A DNA stretch of 64,000 nucleotides from Udaeobacter sp963725505 (GTDB taxonomy: Bacteria > Verrucomicrobiota > Verrucomicrobiia > Chthoniobacterales > UBA10450): the NCBI GenBank assembly GCA_963725505.1, contig CAVRYN010000002.1, positions 124,001-188,000 of the forward strand, in the 5' to 3' direction. Within the stretch, counting starts at the first letter, position 1; every line of letters begins with the position of its first letter. The notes beneath the pieces were generated by a model. It saw nothing but the letters and a program-made list of their open reading frames with translations. It ran no database searches and had not been told where the DNA came from. Of the stretch, positions 55,920-64,000 are shown one piece after another. The position numbers and the translations under genes are program-made.

Positions 55920-57105
55920 ATGATCGCGGAATTCGAAAAACAGCTTTCGCAAACAATCGAGGAAATTAAATCGCAGGGCCTCTTCAAAACGGAGCGAGTG
56001 ATCACTAGTCCACAGGATGCGCACATTGCGATCATCGGTGGCAAACGCGTGCTGAACATGTGCGCAAACAATTATCTCGGTCTCGCCGATCATCCCGCTC
56101 TGATTGCCGCGGCGAAAGAAGCGCTCGACACGCACGGCTTCGGAATGGCGAGCGTGCGTTTCATCTGCGGCACACAGGACATTCACAAGGAGTTGGAGGC
56201 CGCGCTCACGAAATTCCTCGGGACGGAAGAGACGATTCTTTATCCGTCATGTTTCGACGCCAATGGCGGCTTGTTCGAAACGTTGCTGGCCGAAAAGGAC
56301 GCGGTGATCAGTGATGAATTGAATCACGCGAGCATCATTGACGGCATCCGCCTCTGCAAAGCCCAGCGCTTCCGTTACAAGCACAACGACATGGATGATC
56401 TCGAAGCGCAATTGCGTGCCGCGAAAGATGCACGCTTCCGCTTGATTGCTACTGATGGCTGTTTTTCCATGGATGGGACGATCGCGAATCTGGCGGCGAT
56501 TAGCGATTTGGCGGAAAAATACAACGCGCTCACCATGATCGACGACGCGCATGCGACCGGTTTCCTCGGCAAGACCGGACGCGGCACGCACGAGTATCGC
56601 GGCGTGATCGGCAGGATCGACATCATCACGGGCACGCTCGGCAAAGCGCTCGGCGGCGCCAGCGGCGGTTTCACCAGTGGCCGCAAAGAGATTGTCGATC
56701 TCTTGCGGCAACGTTCGCGCCCGTATTTGTTTTCCAACACCATCGCGCCGCCCGTTGTCGCGGCGTCATTGAAGGCGCTCGAACTTCTCAGCGCATCGAC
56801 GGAACTGCGAGACAAGCTCGAAGAAAACACAAAATATTTTCGCGCCGCACTGACCGAGCGCGGGCTTGACGATCAAGCCCGGCGTGCATCCGATCGTCCC
56901 GATCATGATTGGCGATGCGACGAAATCGCAAAAGTTCGCCGCGCGCATGTTGGAGAAGGGCGTGTACGTGATCGGCTTTTTCTATCCGGTTGTCCCGCAC
57001 GGCACCGCGCGCGTCCGCACACAGGTGTCCGCTGCGCATTCACGCGAAGATTTGGAATTCGCCGTGAATGCATTTGCCGAAGTGGACGAAGAACTGGCAA
57101 AATAG
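55920..57105 (+). CDS. kbl: Glycine C-acetyltransferase (2-amino-3-ketobutyrate CoA ligase), frame shifted near 56,865
   Basis: PLP-dependent enzyme that converts 2-amino-3-ketobutyrate and CoA to glycine and acetyl-CoA in threonine catabolism. Motifs are NNYLGLADHPALIAAAKEAL, FICGTQDIHKELEAALTKFL, MIDDAHATGFLGKTGRGTHE (Asp-Ala-His) and GTLGKALGGASGGF with the PLP lysine. Up to about residue 317 the frame from 55920 is normal. The family C-terminus (IKPGVHPIVPIMIGDATKSQ, VYVIGFFYPVVPHGTARVRT) is in the +1 frame to 57105. Reading GGG as GG near 56,862 restores a full protein of about 395 residues. As given, the frame runs on through a repeat to 57227. No tdh gene is in the window. Confidence 0.88.
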
Positions 57106-57116
57106 CTCGCTATTTT

Positions 57117-57208
57117 GTCATCCTGAGCGGAGCGAAGCGGAGTCGAAGGATCCCGTTGCCGGACCGAAAGGTAATTCATCGGGATTCCTCGACTTCGCTC
57201 GGAATGAC
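57117..57208. repeat. Dispersed inverted repeat (GTCATCCTGAGCG family)
   Basis: GTCATCCTGAGCGGAGCGAA at one end and TCGACTTCGCTCGGAATGAC at the other, with GGATCCCG/CGGGATTCC inside. Another copy is at 15450. Confidence 0.8.
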
Positions 57209-57263
57209 GACCGCCCTGCGTGAATAGAAGTGGCGCGTGGCGGGCTGTGGAGCAGATTATGCT

Positions 57264-58502
57264 ATGCACAAGGTTGCCAGCAGCACTATCGATTGGACTG
57301 CTGTTCGCGATGATTTTCCAATTCTTCGCGAACGGGCGCATGGGCATCCTCTGATTTATTTCGATAGCGCTGCGACTTCGCAGAAACCGCGCGCGGTGAT
57401 CGACGCGGTGCGGAATTTTTACGAGCACGACAACGCGAACGTCCATCGCGGACTGCATACGCTGAGCTCGCGCGCGACCGAAGCTTACGAAAACGCGCGG
57501 CAACGGGTGGCGGAGTACATCGGCGCGGCCAACGCGAACGAAATCATTTTCACGCGCGGAACGACTGAGAGCATTAACCTCGTGGCCCAGGCGTGGGGTG
57601 GAAAATTTATTCGCGAAGCCGACGTGATTCTCCTCACCGTCATGGAGCACCACAGCAATCTTGTGCCATGGCAATTGTTAGCGGAACGAACAGGTGCGCG
57701 TCTCCGCTTTGTCCCAGTTCGCGATGATGGCACTCTCGAACTCGAACAGCTGTCTTCGTTGCTCACGCCAGAGGTGAAGCTGTTTGCATTCACCCATATC
57801 TCCAATTCTCTGGGTACAATTAATCCAGTCGCAGGACTCTGCGCGAAAGCGCGCGCGGTGGGCGCGCTCACACTGGTGGATGCGGCGCAGAGCGTGGGAC
57901 ACATGACAATCGATGTGTGCGAAATGGGCTGCGATTTCCTGGCGTTTTCCGGACACAAGATGTGTGGACCGACTGGGATCGGCGTGCTTTACGGGCGAGC
58001 CGAGATTCTTGATTCGATGCCGCCGTGGCACGGTGGCGGCGAAATGATTGTGAGCGTCACTCTTGACAAGAGCACGTTTAAGAAAGCGCCTCATCGGTTC
58101 GAAGCCGGCACGCCCAACATCGCCGACGCGATCGGGCTCGCAGCCGCGATTGATTACATCGAGCAGATCGGGCGGCCGGTGATTTTCGAACACGATTCGC
58201 AACTTGCGCATTATGCAGGCGAGCGCATCAGCGAATTGCCGGGCACTCGCGTCTTTGGGCCGAAGGAAGAACGCGGCGCGCTGGTTGGGTTTGTCATGGA
58301 CGCAGCGCATCCGCATGATCTCACCACGTTCGCGGATCAGTACGGCCTGGCCATGCGCGGCGGACATCATTGCAACCAGCCGTTGATGCGCCGGTTCGGT
58401 GTGTCGGGGACAACTCGCGCGAGCTTCTACTTTTACAACACGATTGAAGAGATCGATCGAATGATTGAGATCCTTCACCGCGCAGTGCGTTTCTTTTCAT
58501 GA
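57264..58502 (+). CDS. sufS: Cysteine desulfurase SufS
   Basis: 412 residues from ATG 57264 (an upstream in-frame GTG at 57237 is less likely). Class V PLP aminotransferase fold that takes sulfur from cysteine for Fe-S assembly. Motifs are FDSAATSQKPRAVIDAV, NVHRGLHTLSSRATEAYE, FTRGTTESINLVAQ, VTVMEHHSNLVPW-type HHSN, LAFSGHKMCGPTGIGVLYG (PLP lysine) and MRGGHHCNQPLMRRF with the catalytic Cys. All key residues are present. Its stop overlaps the start of the next gene (ATGA), which encodes the sulfur acceptor scaffold. Confidence 0.94.
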   Translation: MHKVASSTIDWTAVRDDFPILRERAHGHPLIYFDSAATSQKPRAVIDAVRNFYEHDNANVHRGLHTLSSRATEAYENARQRVAEYIGAANANEIIFTRGTTESINLVAQAWGGKFIREADVILLTVMEHHSNLVPWQLLAERTGARLRFVPVRDDGTLELEQLSSLLTPEVKLFAFTHISNSLGTINPVAGLCAKARAVGALTLVDAAQSVGHMTIDVCEMGCDFLAFSGHKMCGPTGIGVLYGRAEILDSMPPWHGGGEMIVSVTLDKSTFKKAPHRFEAGTPNIADAIGLAAAIDYIEQIGRPVIFEHDSQLAHYAGERISELPGTRVFGPKEERGALVGFVMDAAHPHDLTTFADQYGLAMRGGHHCNQPLMRRFGVSGTTRASFYFYNTIEEIDRMIEILHRAVRFFS

Positions 58503-58963
58503 TCCCGGAAATCGAAGAGCTTTATCAGGAAGTGATTCTCGATCATTCGCGACGGCCGCGGAATTTTGGCGAGCTGACTGACGCCGCGGTACGGGTGCAC
58601 GGTGATAATCCAGCGTGCGGCGACGAAATTCATCTGGCAGTGAAATTCGATCCGGACGGAGGGTTGGAGGACATCAAGTTTACCGGGCGCGGCTGCGCGA
58701 TCAGCCAGGCTTCGGCATCATTGATGACGATGAAATTGAAGGGGAAAAGTCGCGGGGAAGTGCTGGAAATGCTGCGCGCATTTCACGACCTGGTGACGGA
58801 GGAAACAAGTGAAGCGCCAAAGACATTGGGCGATCTTCGCGTGATGCAGGGTGTCCGAAAATTTCCGCAGCGAGTCAAATGCGCGATGCTCGCGTGGCGC
58901 GCTGTGGAACAAGCATTGGAGCAAGGCGCCGGCGAAGCGACCATCTCCACCGAACCGGCGTGA
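58499..58963 (+). CDS. sufU: SufU-type iron-sulfur scaffold/sulfur acceptor protein
   Basis: 154 residues. NifU-N/IscU fold with the three conserved cysteines: Cys40 in NPACGDEIHL, Cys66 in GRGCAISQAS, and Cys128 in RVKCAMLAW. The Asp next to Cys40 and the roughly 20-residue insert between the second and third cysteines are typical of SufU rather than IscU. It would accept persulfide from SufS, its translationally coupled neighbour. No sufBCD genes are in view downstream; they may lie elsewhere. Confidence 0.92.
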   Translation: MIPEIEELYQEVILDHSRRPRNFGELTDAAVRVHGDNPACGDEIHLAVKFDPDGGLEDIKFTGRGCAISQASASLMTMKLKGKSRGEVLEMLRAFHDLVTEETSEAPKTLGDLRVMQGVRKFPQRVKCAMLAWRAVEQALEQGAGEATISTEPA

Positions 58964-59009
58964 GACGGTGCGCGACAATGAGCGCGCGCTTTCAGCGCCA
59001 CATTAAAAT

Positions 59010-59125
59010 GTTGTAGCCACCGGTTCGCCGCAGGACGAATCCGTCCGTGTGCGGACCTGTGGCCGGTCCGCTTCGGCGCTCTTTCACACAAGAAAGGACG
59101 GCCCAGCCAGGGCCGTGGCTACAAC
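59010..59125. repeat. TTGTAGCCAC element (complete copy)
   Basis: It starts GTTGTAGCCACCGGTTCGCC and ends AGGGCCGTGGCTACAAC; GTTGTAGCCAC and GTGGCTACAAC are perfect inverse ends. About 116 bases, non-coding, with partial copies at 32014 and 51996. Confidence 0.82.
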
Positions 59126-59134
59126 GCGCGTGCG

Positions 59135-60325
59135 CTACCCTTCATGCAGGGCGATGTTCGCACCGACCCAGGTGTTGTCGATGTTGTAATCGACGCCCAT
59201 CATTTTGCCCTGACTCATGCGGATGACATTATTCGCCAGCGTGGGATCTGGATCTTCGTCGGGCCAGACGAACATCATGCGGATCTCAGCTTTCGATTTT
59301 TGACCATCGACCGTTGGCACGAAAGGCGCATAATCGATTTTCTTTTGCAAGATCCATTCATGCGGATTTTCCAACGCGCCGATTTTGACGCGAGTCGGTT
59401 CCATGTCCACGCCGTGTCCGGCAAACGAGTACAGCGGCTTCAAGATATATTTGTCGATGTTCTCGTCGGCGGGAAATTCATCGGCGAGGAAAGCCGGCGA
59501 CGTGTGCTCAGTCTTCAGAAAGGGCAGCGAATGCTTGCTGACTAGGAAATACCAGTTCGGGTGGCCGACCCACGTGAGATCGAGATCATCCTGAAACCGA
59601 AACGGTAACTTCAGATCGGGCCGATGAATCAGTTCATCGAAAATGACGCGATTATAAATCCGCTCGATCCGCACTTCGCGTCCATCGCGGTCGTAGAATA
59701 ATTCGCGTCCGCGTTTTTTTACATTCGTTACGCAAACGGCGTGGATGCCAAGCAATCGTTCCGTAACCGCGAAATCTACCCGGGTTTTTTGTTTTTCTGG
59801 CTCAATGTCCAGCAGGATCACATTTTCCGGAGCCGAATCGGCGATGATCGTGCGTCGTAGCAGACCGAGGTACGCCTCGTCTTTGATTCCGCCAAACGAT
59901 GAAGTCCAGTTGCGTGGGATTGCCGGATAGGCTTTTCGGATGCAACCGAGCAACAGCAGTTGAAACCCAAACACGCTGGGAAACGCCTGCAGCTCAATCA
60001 AGCGCGGAACCAGCCGCTCCCCCTCGGCGCAAATCGCAAAATCGACGACATGAAAATTCGGATGCGCCGATTCATTTGGCACTTCAAATCCTTCGGGAAT
60101 CGCCGATGCCGCGTGCTTCGCGAATTCCGGCGTGCGCGTGAGAGCGACAATCTCATTCGCTGCGCGCGTGACGTCATCCGTGAACTCGCGTGTCAGAAAA
60201 ATCGGCGTTTCTGAAATCCGAAAATCCGCCGGCCATTTTTCGGTTTCATTCACGCAGCGCACCAGCGCGTCGTATTTCTCAGGCGTAAAATCGGCGTTGA
60301 AAGCGGCGCGAAGTTTCGGATCCAC
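59135..60325 (-). CDS. ATP-grasp-like protein A (diverged, unknown substrate)
   Basis: 396 residues. No family name recognised with certainty. Parallels with the protein at 61688 are visible along the length: RLIELQAFPSVFGFQ against KFVEYNAENPSSLSD; NVILLDIEPEKQKTRVDFAV against an ILDW strand; RIERIYNRVIFDELI against RIDLVYKRIIIHEFL; and KYILKPLYSFAGHGVDM against SCLVLKPNDDYGGHGVYFG, the ATP-grasp-type K-P-x-x-x-x-G-G/A-H-G loop. The C-terminal RMMFVWPDEDPDP and NNVIRMSQGKMMGVDYN resemble the metal-binding end of the fold. It probably forms an amide or peptide bond using ATP; this is inference. Minus strand, convergent with sufU. Confidence 0.6.
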   Translation of the reverse strand: MDPKLRAAFNADFTPEKYDALVRCVNETEKWPADFRISETPIFLTREFTDDVTRAANEIVALTRTPEFAKHAASAIPEGFEVPNESAHPNFHVVDFAICAEGERLVPRLIELQAFPSVFGFQLLLLGCIRKAYPAIPRNWTSSFGGIKDEAYLGLLRRTIIADSAPENVILLDIEPEKQKTRVDFAVTERLLGIHAVCVTNVKKRGRELFYDRDGREVRIERIYNRVIFDELIHRPDLKLPFRFQDDLDLTWVGHPNWYFLVSKHSLPFLKTEHTSPAFLADEFPADENIDKYILKPLYSFAGHGVDMEPTRVKIGALENPHEWILQKKIDYAPFVPTVDGQKSKAEIRMMFVWPDEDPDPTLANNVIRMSQGKMMGVDYNIDNTWVGANIALHEG

Positions 60326-60345
60326 TCGATGAGATCAGCGACGGC

Positions 60346-60561
60346 TTATTCGCCGTTGGGCTGCTGGATAACGGCATTGATGTGAAGCGGACCCAGAATG
60401 TTCACGGTTCCTTCATCATCAATAACGATGACCCGGTTGCCTCTTGGCGTGATAAACGCGTGGTCCACAGTAGGCACAGAATACTCGTGACCATCTGATG
60501 TTCCCACCACGAACGGCGCGAACGGAGTCCGATGCAGCTGTTTACGAATCTCGTCGATCAC
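60346..60561 (-). CDS. Small conserved hypothetical protein
   Basis: 71 residues: MIDEIRKQLHRTPFAPFVVG, then a small all-beta part (DGHEYSVPTVDHAFITPRGN, VIVIDDEGTVNILGPLHI). Proteins of this pattern (short helix, FxPF, DGxxxxVP, a two-strand hairpin) are frequent in Verrucomicrobia and Planctomycetes with no known function. It lies 20 bases from the ATP-grasp-like gene and seven from the aminopeptidase on the same strand, so probably co-transcribed. Confidence 0.65.
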   Translation of the reverse strand: MIDEIRKQLHRTPFAPFVVGTSDGHEYSVPTVDHAFITPRGNRVIVIDDEGTVNILGPLHINAVIQQPNGE

Positions 60562-60568
60562 GGTAGCA

Positions 60569-61590
60569 CTATAACAAAAACTTCCCTTCCCGCATCACCT
60601 GTTCGCCGTTGAACCAGACGTCGAAATTGCGGCCCACGCAGTCGATGTGCGTTTTGGAAGCCCAGTTAGCGCCGGTGTGTTCGGCGTAAGGATGACCAAA
60701 GGCAATGTGAACACCGGGAAGTTTTTCATCCTGTAAAATGTGCCCAATGATACGCGTGCAGGCGATGTTGGTGCCGATCGCAAATTCGCCGACCCGATTG
60801 CTGTTTTCGTCTGTGCTCGTGTAAGCGCGAAATTCGTCGCGCAAATCCTTGTTCTCGGAGCGCAGCGAGCGAATGCGATTATTTTCCACTTCGATTGTGA
60901 GCGGATTTGATTCGAGATCGCCGAACCGCTCGCACAAATAATCGCCCACCACGCCGTCCACCACGAATGTGCCGTTGGTGTTCATGGGCGTAGTGAAAAT
61001 TTCGCCGCCGGGCAGGTTGCCCCATTTGTCAGGCGTAATGATCCCGCTGGTCTTAAGCCATTTCAGCTTTGGCGAAAGTTCCGCTTCGAATTCCGTACCG
61101 TTTGGTGTCTTGCACGTGATGCGATCGACTTGGCGCGCGCGGTCGACCAACCGCTGGCTGAGCTGATCCACTGCGCAAAAGTCGGCGCGCATGCCTTCAA
61201 GCATGATCTGGCGATTGATGTTCACCATGTGCGCGTGCCGGATCCGATGATGATTCACCACTGCCGTCATTTCCGTGCGCGTGCCGAGCTCGCCCGGCTG
61301 GGCTCTGCACAGCAAGAATGGAGACCTGCGAGCATGCCAGATCCTCTAGGATTATCTCCGGCATGAACTGCAAGCGGCCGTCGTGCGTGATGCTCGAGCA
61401 CAAACAAACTGTAATCCGAACCGACGCGCTCGACTTCTCTTTGCAGGGCCGCGGCGATCTCGCGCGTGACAGTGTCGGTGACGATCGTGATCCGCTCCTC
61501 CCGTTTCAATCGAAGACAAACATCGATCGCGTTCCGTGCGCCGGGGACCAGTTCCGGATCAATCGGATGGAGATAGGCGCGATCGGGCAT
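60569..61590 (-). CDS. M29-type aminopeptidase (two frame shifts as given)
   Basis: Reconstructed length is about 340 residues. The N-terminal part (LVPGARNAIDVCLRLKREER, ITIVTDTVTREIAAALQREV) is in one frame. A middle piece (RLQFMPEIILEDLACSQVSI) is in a second, and the remainder from about 61,290 is in the third. The C-terminal domain has FTTPMNTNGTFVVDGVVGDY, RVGEFAIGTNIACTRIIGHI, HIAFGHPYAEHTGANWASK and THIDCVGRNFDVWFNGEQV, which fit thermophilic-aminopeptidase (M29) metal-site patterns with Glu and His ligands. The second shift is an extra C (AGCCCAGCC). It would release N-terminal residues from peptides. It is flanked by two ATP-grasp-type genes. Confidence 0.7.
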
Positions 61591-61687
61591 ACTTAAAGTT
61601 GTGAGAATTACGCTGAAATCGAGCGCAGGCAAACGCGGGTGGTCTGCGACATTATCCGGCGATGCTCTCTCGGAATTTCAAAAAGAG

Positions 61688-63094
61688 TCATGTTGCATCC
61701 TTGATTACGAAGAATCCCGTTTCGCCTCCACCCGAGGTGACGTTGACAATTGGCGAGCTGGAGAGACGAACCATCGCGCCACAAACGTTGCCGCGAAAAA
61801 GAAACGGGTTCGTATCAACAAACATCGGCTGCAACATCCAGTCGGTGTCGCTGAAGATGGGAAAAACCTCTGTGTGCAAATCGATAGCATCTTGTGCGAT
61901 GTAGTCACCTGAAAGCGCCGTCGCGATGGCATTGTCCCACTCGCGCTCATCCATTCGCGAGCCGAAATAAACGCCGTGGCCACCGTAATCGTCGTTCGGT
62001 TTGAGAACGAGACACGAGCGATTCTTACGGATGAATTGGAGCAGGTCGATCCGTCGGCCTTTGCGCGTCGTCCTCCGATCGGCGACGCGTCGAGTCCACG
62101 GTACGGAATGATGGATTGCTTCCGTTTCGCTGGAGGTGAACCAATTTTGGTGCTCCTCGTCAGTGAGCAGCTCAAACACCGCTTTCTTATGCATGATTTT
62201 GCATCGGAACGGATTCACGAGACAAACATCGTGGTTAACGTATGCACGGATAAGCGGATGCGTCTTGTCGTAGCGGGCCAGGAATTCGTGGATGATGATT
62301 CGTTTATAAACAAGATCGATGCGAAAGGCGCCACATTGCAGCTGGCCATTCCGATATTCGAGGTCGTCTGGTGAGCAGATGATGGTGGGAACGCCACGCG
62401 CCGTAAAATGATCTCGCAGCAGAATAAATTCGTTCGAGGTCGGCAGGTTCTTCCAATCCAGGATCGCGACGTTCGGCACTCCGCTGCCGCCCCATTCGCG
62501 ATAAGTGCTCAGCAGCGTTTCGAGCAGCCTTTCGACCGGCGAGTACTGCAGCAGGCGGTAGCGCTCGGCAAAGCTCGCCATCGCCGGGACCTCGAACAAC
62601 AGACGATTCAGCGCCTCCTGATCCGAGAGACTCGAAGGATTCTCTGCGTTGTATTCGACAAACTTGATTTCGTCACCGTGAACGAACGCATCGAGCCGGG
62701 TCGTTACGCCGGCCATCGAATATCCCGGATCGACCAATGCCAGGCTGCGTTCGGCATCGGTCAAACCGAGTTGATTCATTAGATCCGGAGATTGCACGGC
62801 TGCGGCTGCAACCTTCTCCAACGCACTCGCGACGCGCTCCGCGGCGCGAGTCAGCGCGCGGAATTGTTTCTCATGAAGGAGGTGCGGCCTGAGCGCAATA
62901 CCGATTGGGCGTTCACCGTAGAGCAGCCGGTTTCTTCGCATCGCGCTGCGCAACTTCTCGAAAACCGCAGAAGACAGCGCCTCGTCTGCTGCGAGCAGGT
63001 CGTGGTATTCGGCAATCGCCCTCTCGCGCAAGGTCTGCGTCGTTGATGTGCGTTTATTCAGAAACTCGGCTGGTGAAGTCAATCTAAAGTACAC
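61688..63094 (-). CDS. Circularly permuted ATP-grasp family protein B
   Basis: 468 residues. KFVEYNAENPSSLSDQEALN, VPNVAILDWKNLPTSNEFIL, FRIDLVYKRIIIHEFLARY, and later KNRSCLVLKPNDDYGGHGVY with GDYIAQDAIDLHTEVFPIF and VNVTSGGGETGFFVI form the layout of circularly permuted ATP-grasp (glutathionylspermidine-synthase-like) proteins. The VKPNDDYGGHGV-type loop would bind ATP phosphates and the final Asn/Gly-rich strand the metal. It probably ligates an amine to a carboxylate; substrate unknown. It is paralogous to the protein at 59135. The ATG at 63094 is close to a divergent 350-base gap. Confidence 0.74.
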   Translation of the reverse strand: MYFRLTSPAEFLNKRTSTTQTLRERAIAEYHDLLAADEALSSAVFEKLRSAMRRNRLLYGERPIGIALRPHLLHEKQFRALTRAAERVASALEKVAAAAVQSPDLMNQLGLTDAERSLALVDPGYSMAGVTTRLDAFVHGDEIKFVEYNAENPSSLSDQEALNRLLFEVPAMASFAERYRLLQYSPVERLLETLLSTYREWGGSGVPNVAILDWKNLPTSNEFILLRDHFTARGVPTIICSPDDLEYRNGQLQCGAFRIDLVYKRIIIHEFLARYDKTHPLIRAYVNHDVCLVNPFRCKIMHKKAVFELLTDEEHQNWFTSSETEAIHHSVPWTRRVADRRTTRKGRRIDLLQFIRKNRSCLVLKPNDDYGGHGVYFGSRMDEREWDNAIATALSGDYIAQDAIDLHTEVFPIFSDTDWMLQPMFVDTNPFLFRGNVCGAMVRLSSSPIVNVTSGGGETGFFVIKDAT

Positions 63095-63455
63095 TGATAG
63101 TATCTAGTGGTGACCCGGAGCGCCAATCGCGCTCACCATAAGTTGCGAGAGTTTGTTCAGGTTTTGCGGCAGCGCGAAAACCGGCCCGGTACATTTCACA
63201 CCTCCATCATCGCATTGTGAATGAGCGCGTGACTGACGGCTGGCGAAAACAATGGCTCTATCCATAGGTTCTCAGGCGTGAAGACAATGATTGCATGCGG
63301 TCGGCGGAACGACTTTACTTAGCGGCGGTGCAGCTGCGCACGCGACGTGATTTTGATTCCCTCGGCTCCCGCCTCGGTCTCCGCTACCCTCGCGGCTTTG
63401 CCGTCTATGTCGCTCGTCCCACTCGCTTCATTCTTTTCCTAATGCTGCCCATCTC
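63095..63455. other. Intergenic region between divergent genes
   Basis: No gene. The stretch 63355-63425 is C/T-rich with CGGTCTCCGCTACCCTCGCG-type sequence resembling the CCGTCTGT-CGCT stretches beside the RAYT gene, but no REP hairpin is clear. Promoters for both flanking genes should be here; none could be fixed. Confidence 0.4.
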
Positions 63456-64000
63456 ATGACGAGCCCAAATTCTTTCATTCGCAAGCGCACCCGTCGGGAT
63501 TTCATTTCTCTTGCCGGCAAAGGCCTCGGTCTGGCCGCGCTTTCGTCCGCGACGGTCGCGTCATTGCTGAGAACTGTCGAAGCCGCGACGAAGACGGTGG
63601 CGCATTTGTCACCGGAAGAGGCGGCGATGGATGAAGATTATTGGGCCATCATCCAAAACTCGTTCAGCGTCACCCGCGGGATCATCAATCTGAACAACGG
63701 CGGCGTTTCGCCCAGCCCGCGGATCGTGACCGAGGCGCTCGTGCGTTACATCTGGGAACAGGAAGACGCCACCGCTTACACGATGTGGCAAATTCTCGAG
63801 CCACAATGCGAAACGATCCGCACGGGCCTGGCGGAACTGTTCGGCTGCGATCGCGAAGAGATCGCCATCACACGCAATGCTTCGGAGTCACTCGAGATTC
63901 TGTTGACTGGCATGGACCTCAAGTCCGGCGACGAAATTCTCACCACCACCCAGGATTATCCACGCATGCTGACCACGCTGCGGCAGCGTGAGAAGCGGGA
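63456..64000 (+). CDS. Tat-exported class V aminotransferase, 3' end outside the window
   Basis: 181 residues are visible, open to the window end. The N-terminus has a twin-arginine signal (RKRTRRDFISLAGKGLGLAA), so the protein is probably folded in the cytoplasm and exported with its PLP. The rest follows the isopenicillin-N-epimerase/class V pattern: GIINLNNGGVSPSPRIVTEA, LAELFGCDREEIAITRNASE (PLP phosphate region, canonical TRNTTE) and LKSGDEILTTTQDYPRMLTT. The PLP lysine lies beyond the window. Substrate unknown. ATG 63456 gives a correctly placed Tat motif. Confidence 0.85.
   Translation, partial: MTSPNSFIRKRTRRDFISLAGKGLGLAALSSATVASLLRTVEAATKTVAHLSPEEAAMDEDYWAIIQNSFSVTRGIINLNNGGVSPSPRIVTEALVRYIWEQEDATAYTMWQILEPQCETIRTGLAELFGCDREEIAITRNASESLEILLTGMDLKSGDEILTTTQDYPRMLTTLRQREKR

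Noticed and set aside
57106..57227. C-terminal extension of kbl in the given frame
   Set aside because: It reads through a dispersed repeat after a one-base shift; the family C-terminus is in the other frame and ends at 57105.
57678..58478. 266-codon minus-strand frame opposite sufS
   Set aside because: Antisense to a gene with every expected active-site motif; composition is typical of a GC-rich shadow.

Overview
This window looks like chromosome from a soil-type Verrucomicrobiota bacterium, probably close to Chthoniobacterales; the phylum is inferred and the order is only a guess. The reasons are a VPDSG-CTERM/exosortase surface-sorting system, several GxxExxY nuclease genes, a RAYT transposase with REP sequences, and many CCACGGAT-, CCGCAGAT- and CCACGAAG-type dispersed repeats. 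No rRNA, tRNA or CRISPR array was seen.

Layout. 1-16.6 kb is an exopolysaccharide locus, almost all on the + strand: glycosyltransferases (GT4 twice, GT9), FkbM and class I methyltransferases, an AsnB-like amidotransferase without its glutaminase cysteine, a sugar-nucleotide epimerase, a sulfotransferase, a Wzx-like flippase, a YdcF/DUF218 protein, a Wza-like export lipoprotein, an outer-membrane barrel and an exosortase. 17-26 kb holds the PEP-CTERM regulatory and accessory genes prsK, prsR and prsT. Three GxxExxY (PD-(D/E)XK-type) nuclease genes are interspersed, each inside its own pair of roughly 30-bp inverted repeats. 26-54 kb is an accessory region. It contains three copies of a two-gene unit (a small VPDSG-CTERM protein followed by a large surface protein with a TATATFTP stalk), two related surface proteins, two fused MFS/spermidine-synthase-like genes, a RAYT/REP island, large inverted duplications and nested hairpin elements. 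54-64 kb returns to ordinary genes: an FtsH-tail/LuxR chimera, a 3D-domain lipoprotein, kbl, sufS-sufU, two ATP-grasp paralogues flanking an M29-type aminopeptidase, and a Tat-exported class V aminotransferase cut by the window end.

How it fits together. The exopolysaccharide genes would build and export a sulfated or otherwise decorated polymer. The exosortase would process secreted proteins that end in TPDGGAT plus a hydrophobic helix plus Arg/Lys. PrsK-PrsR would switch those proteins on through sigma-54. All three VPDSG-CTERM genes carry the same GG-N10-GC promoter (TGGCATCAGACGTGCT). Copies 2 and 3 also share two 17-bp upstream boxes, and copy 1 has one weaker match. The neighbouring TATATFTP proteins carry the same globular module as the VPDSG-CTERM proteins.

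Caveat. At least ten genes, including conserved ones such as prsK and kbl, are broken by single-base shifts. Most of the shifts I could resolve are one-base changes in short homopolymers. That pattern suggests uncorrected sequencing indels, so the 'pseudogene' labels here mean 'frame broken as given'.
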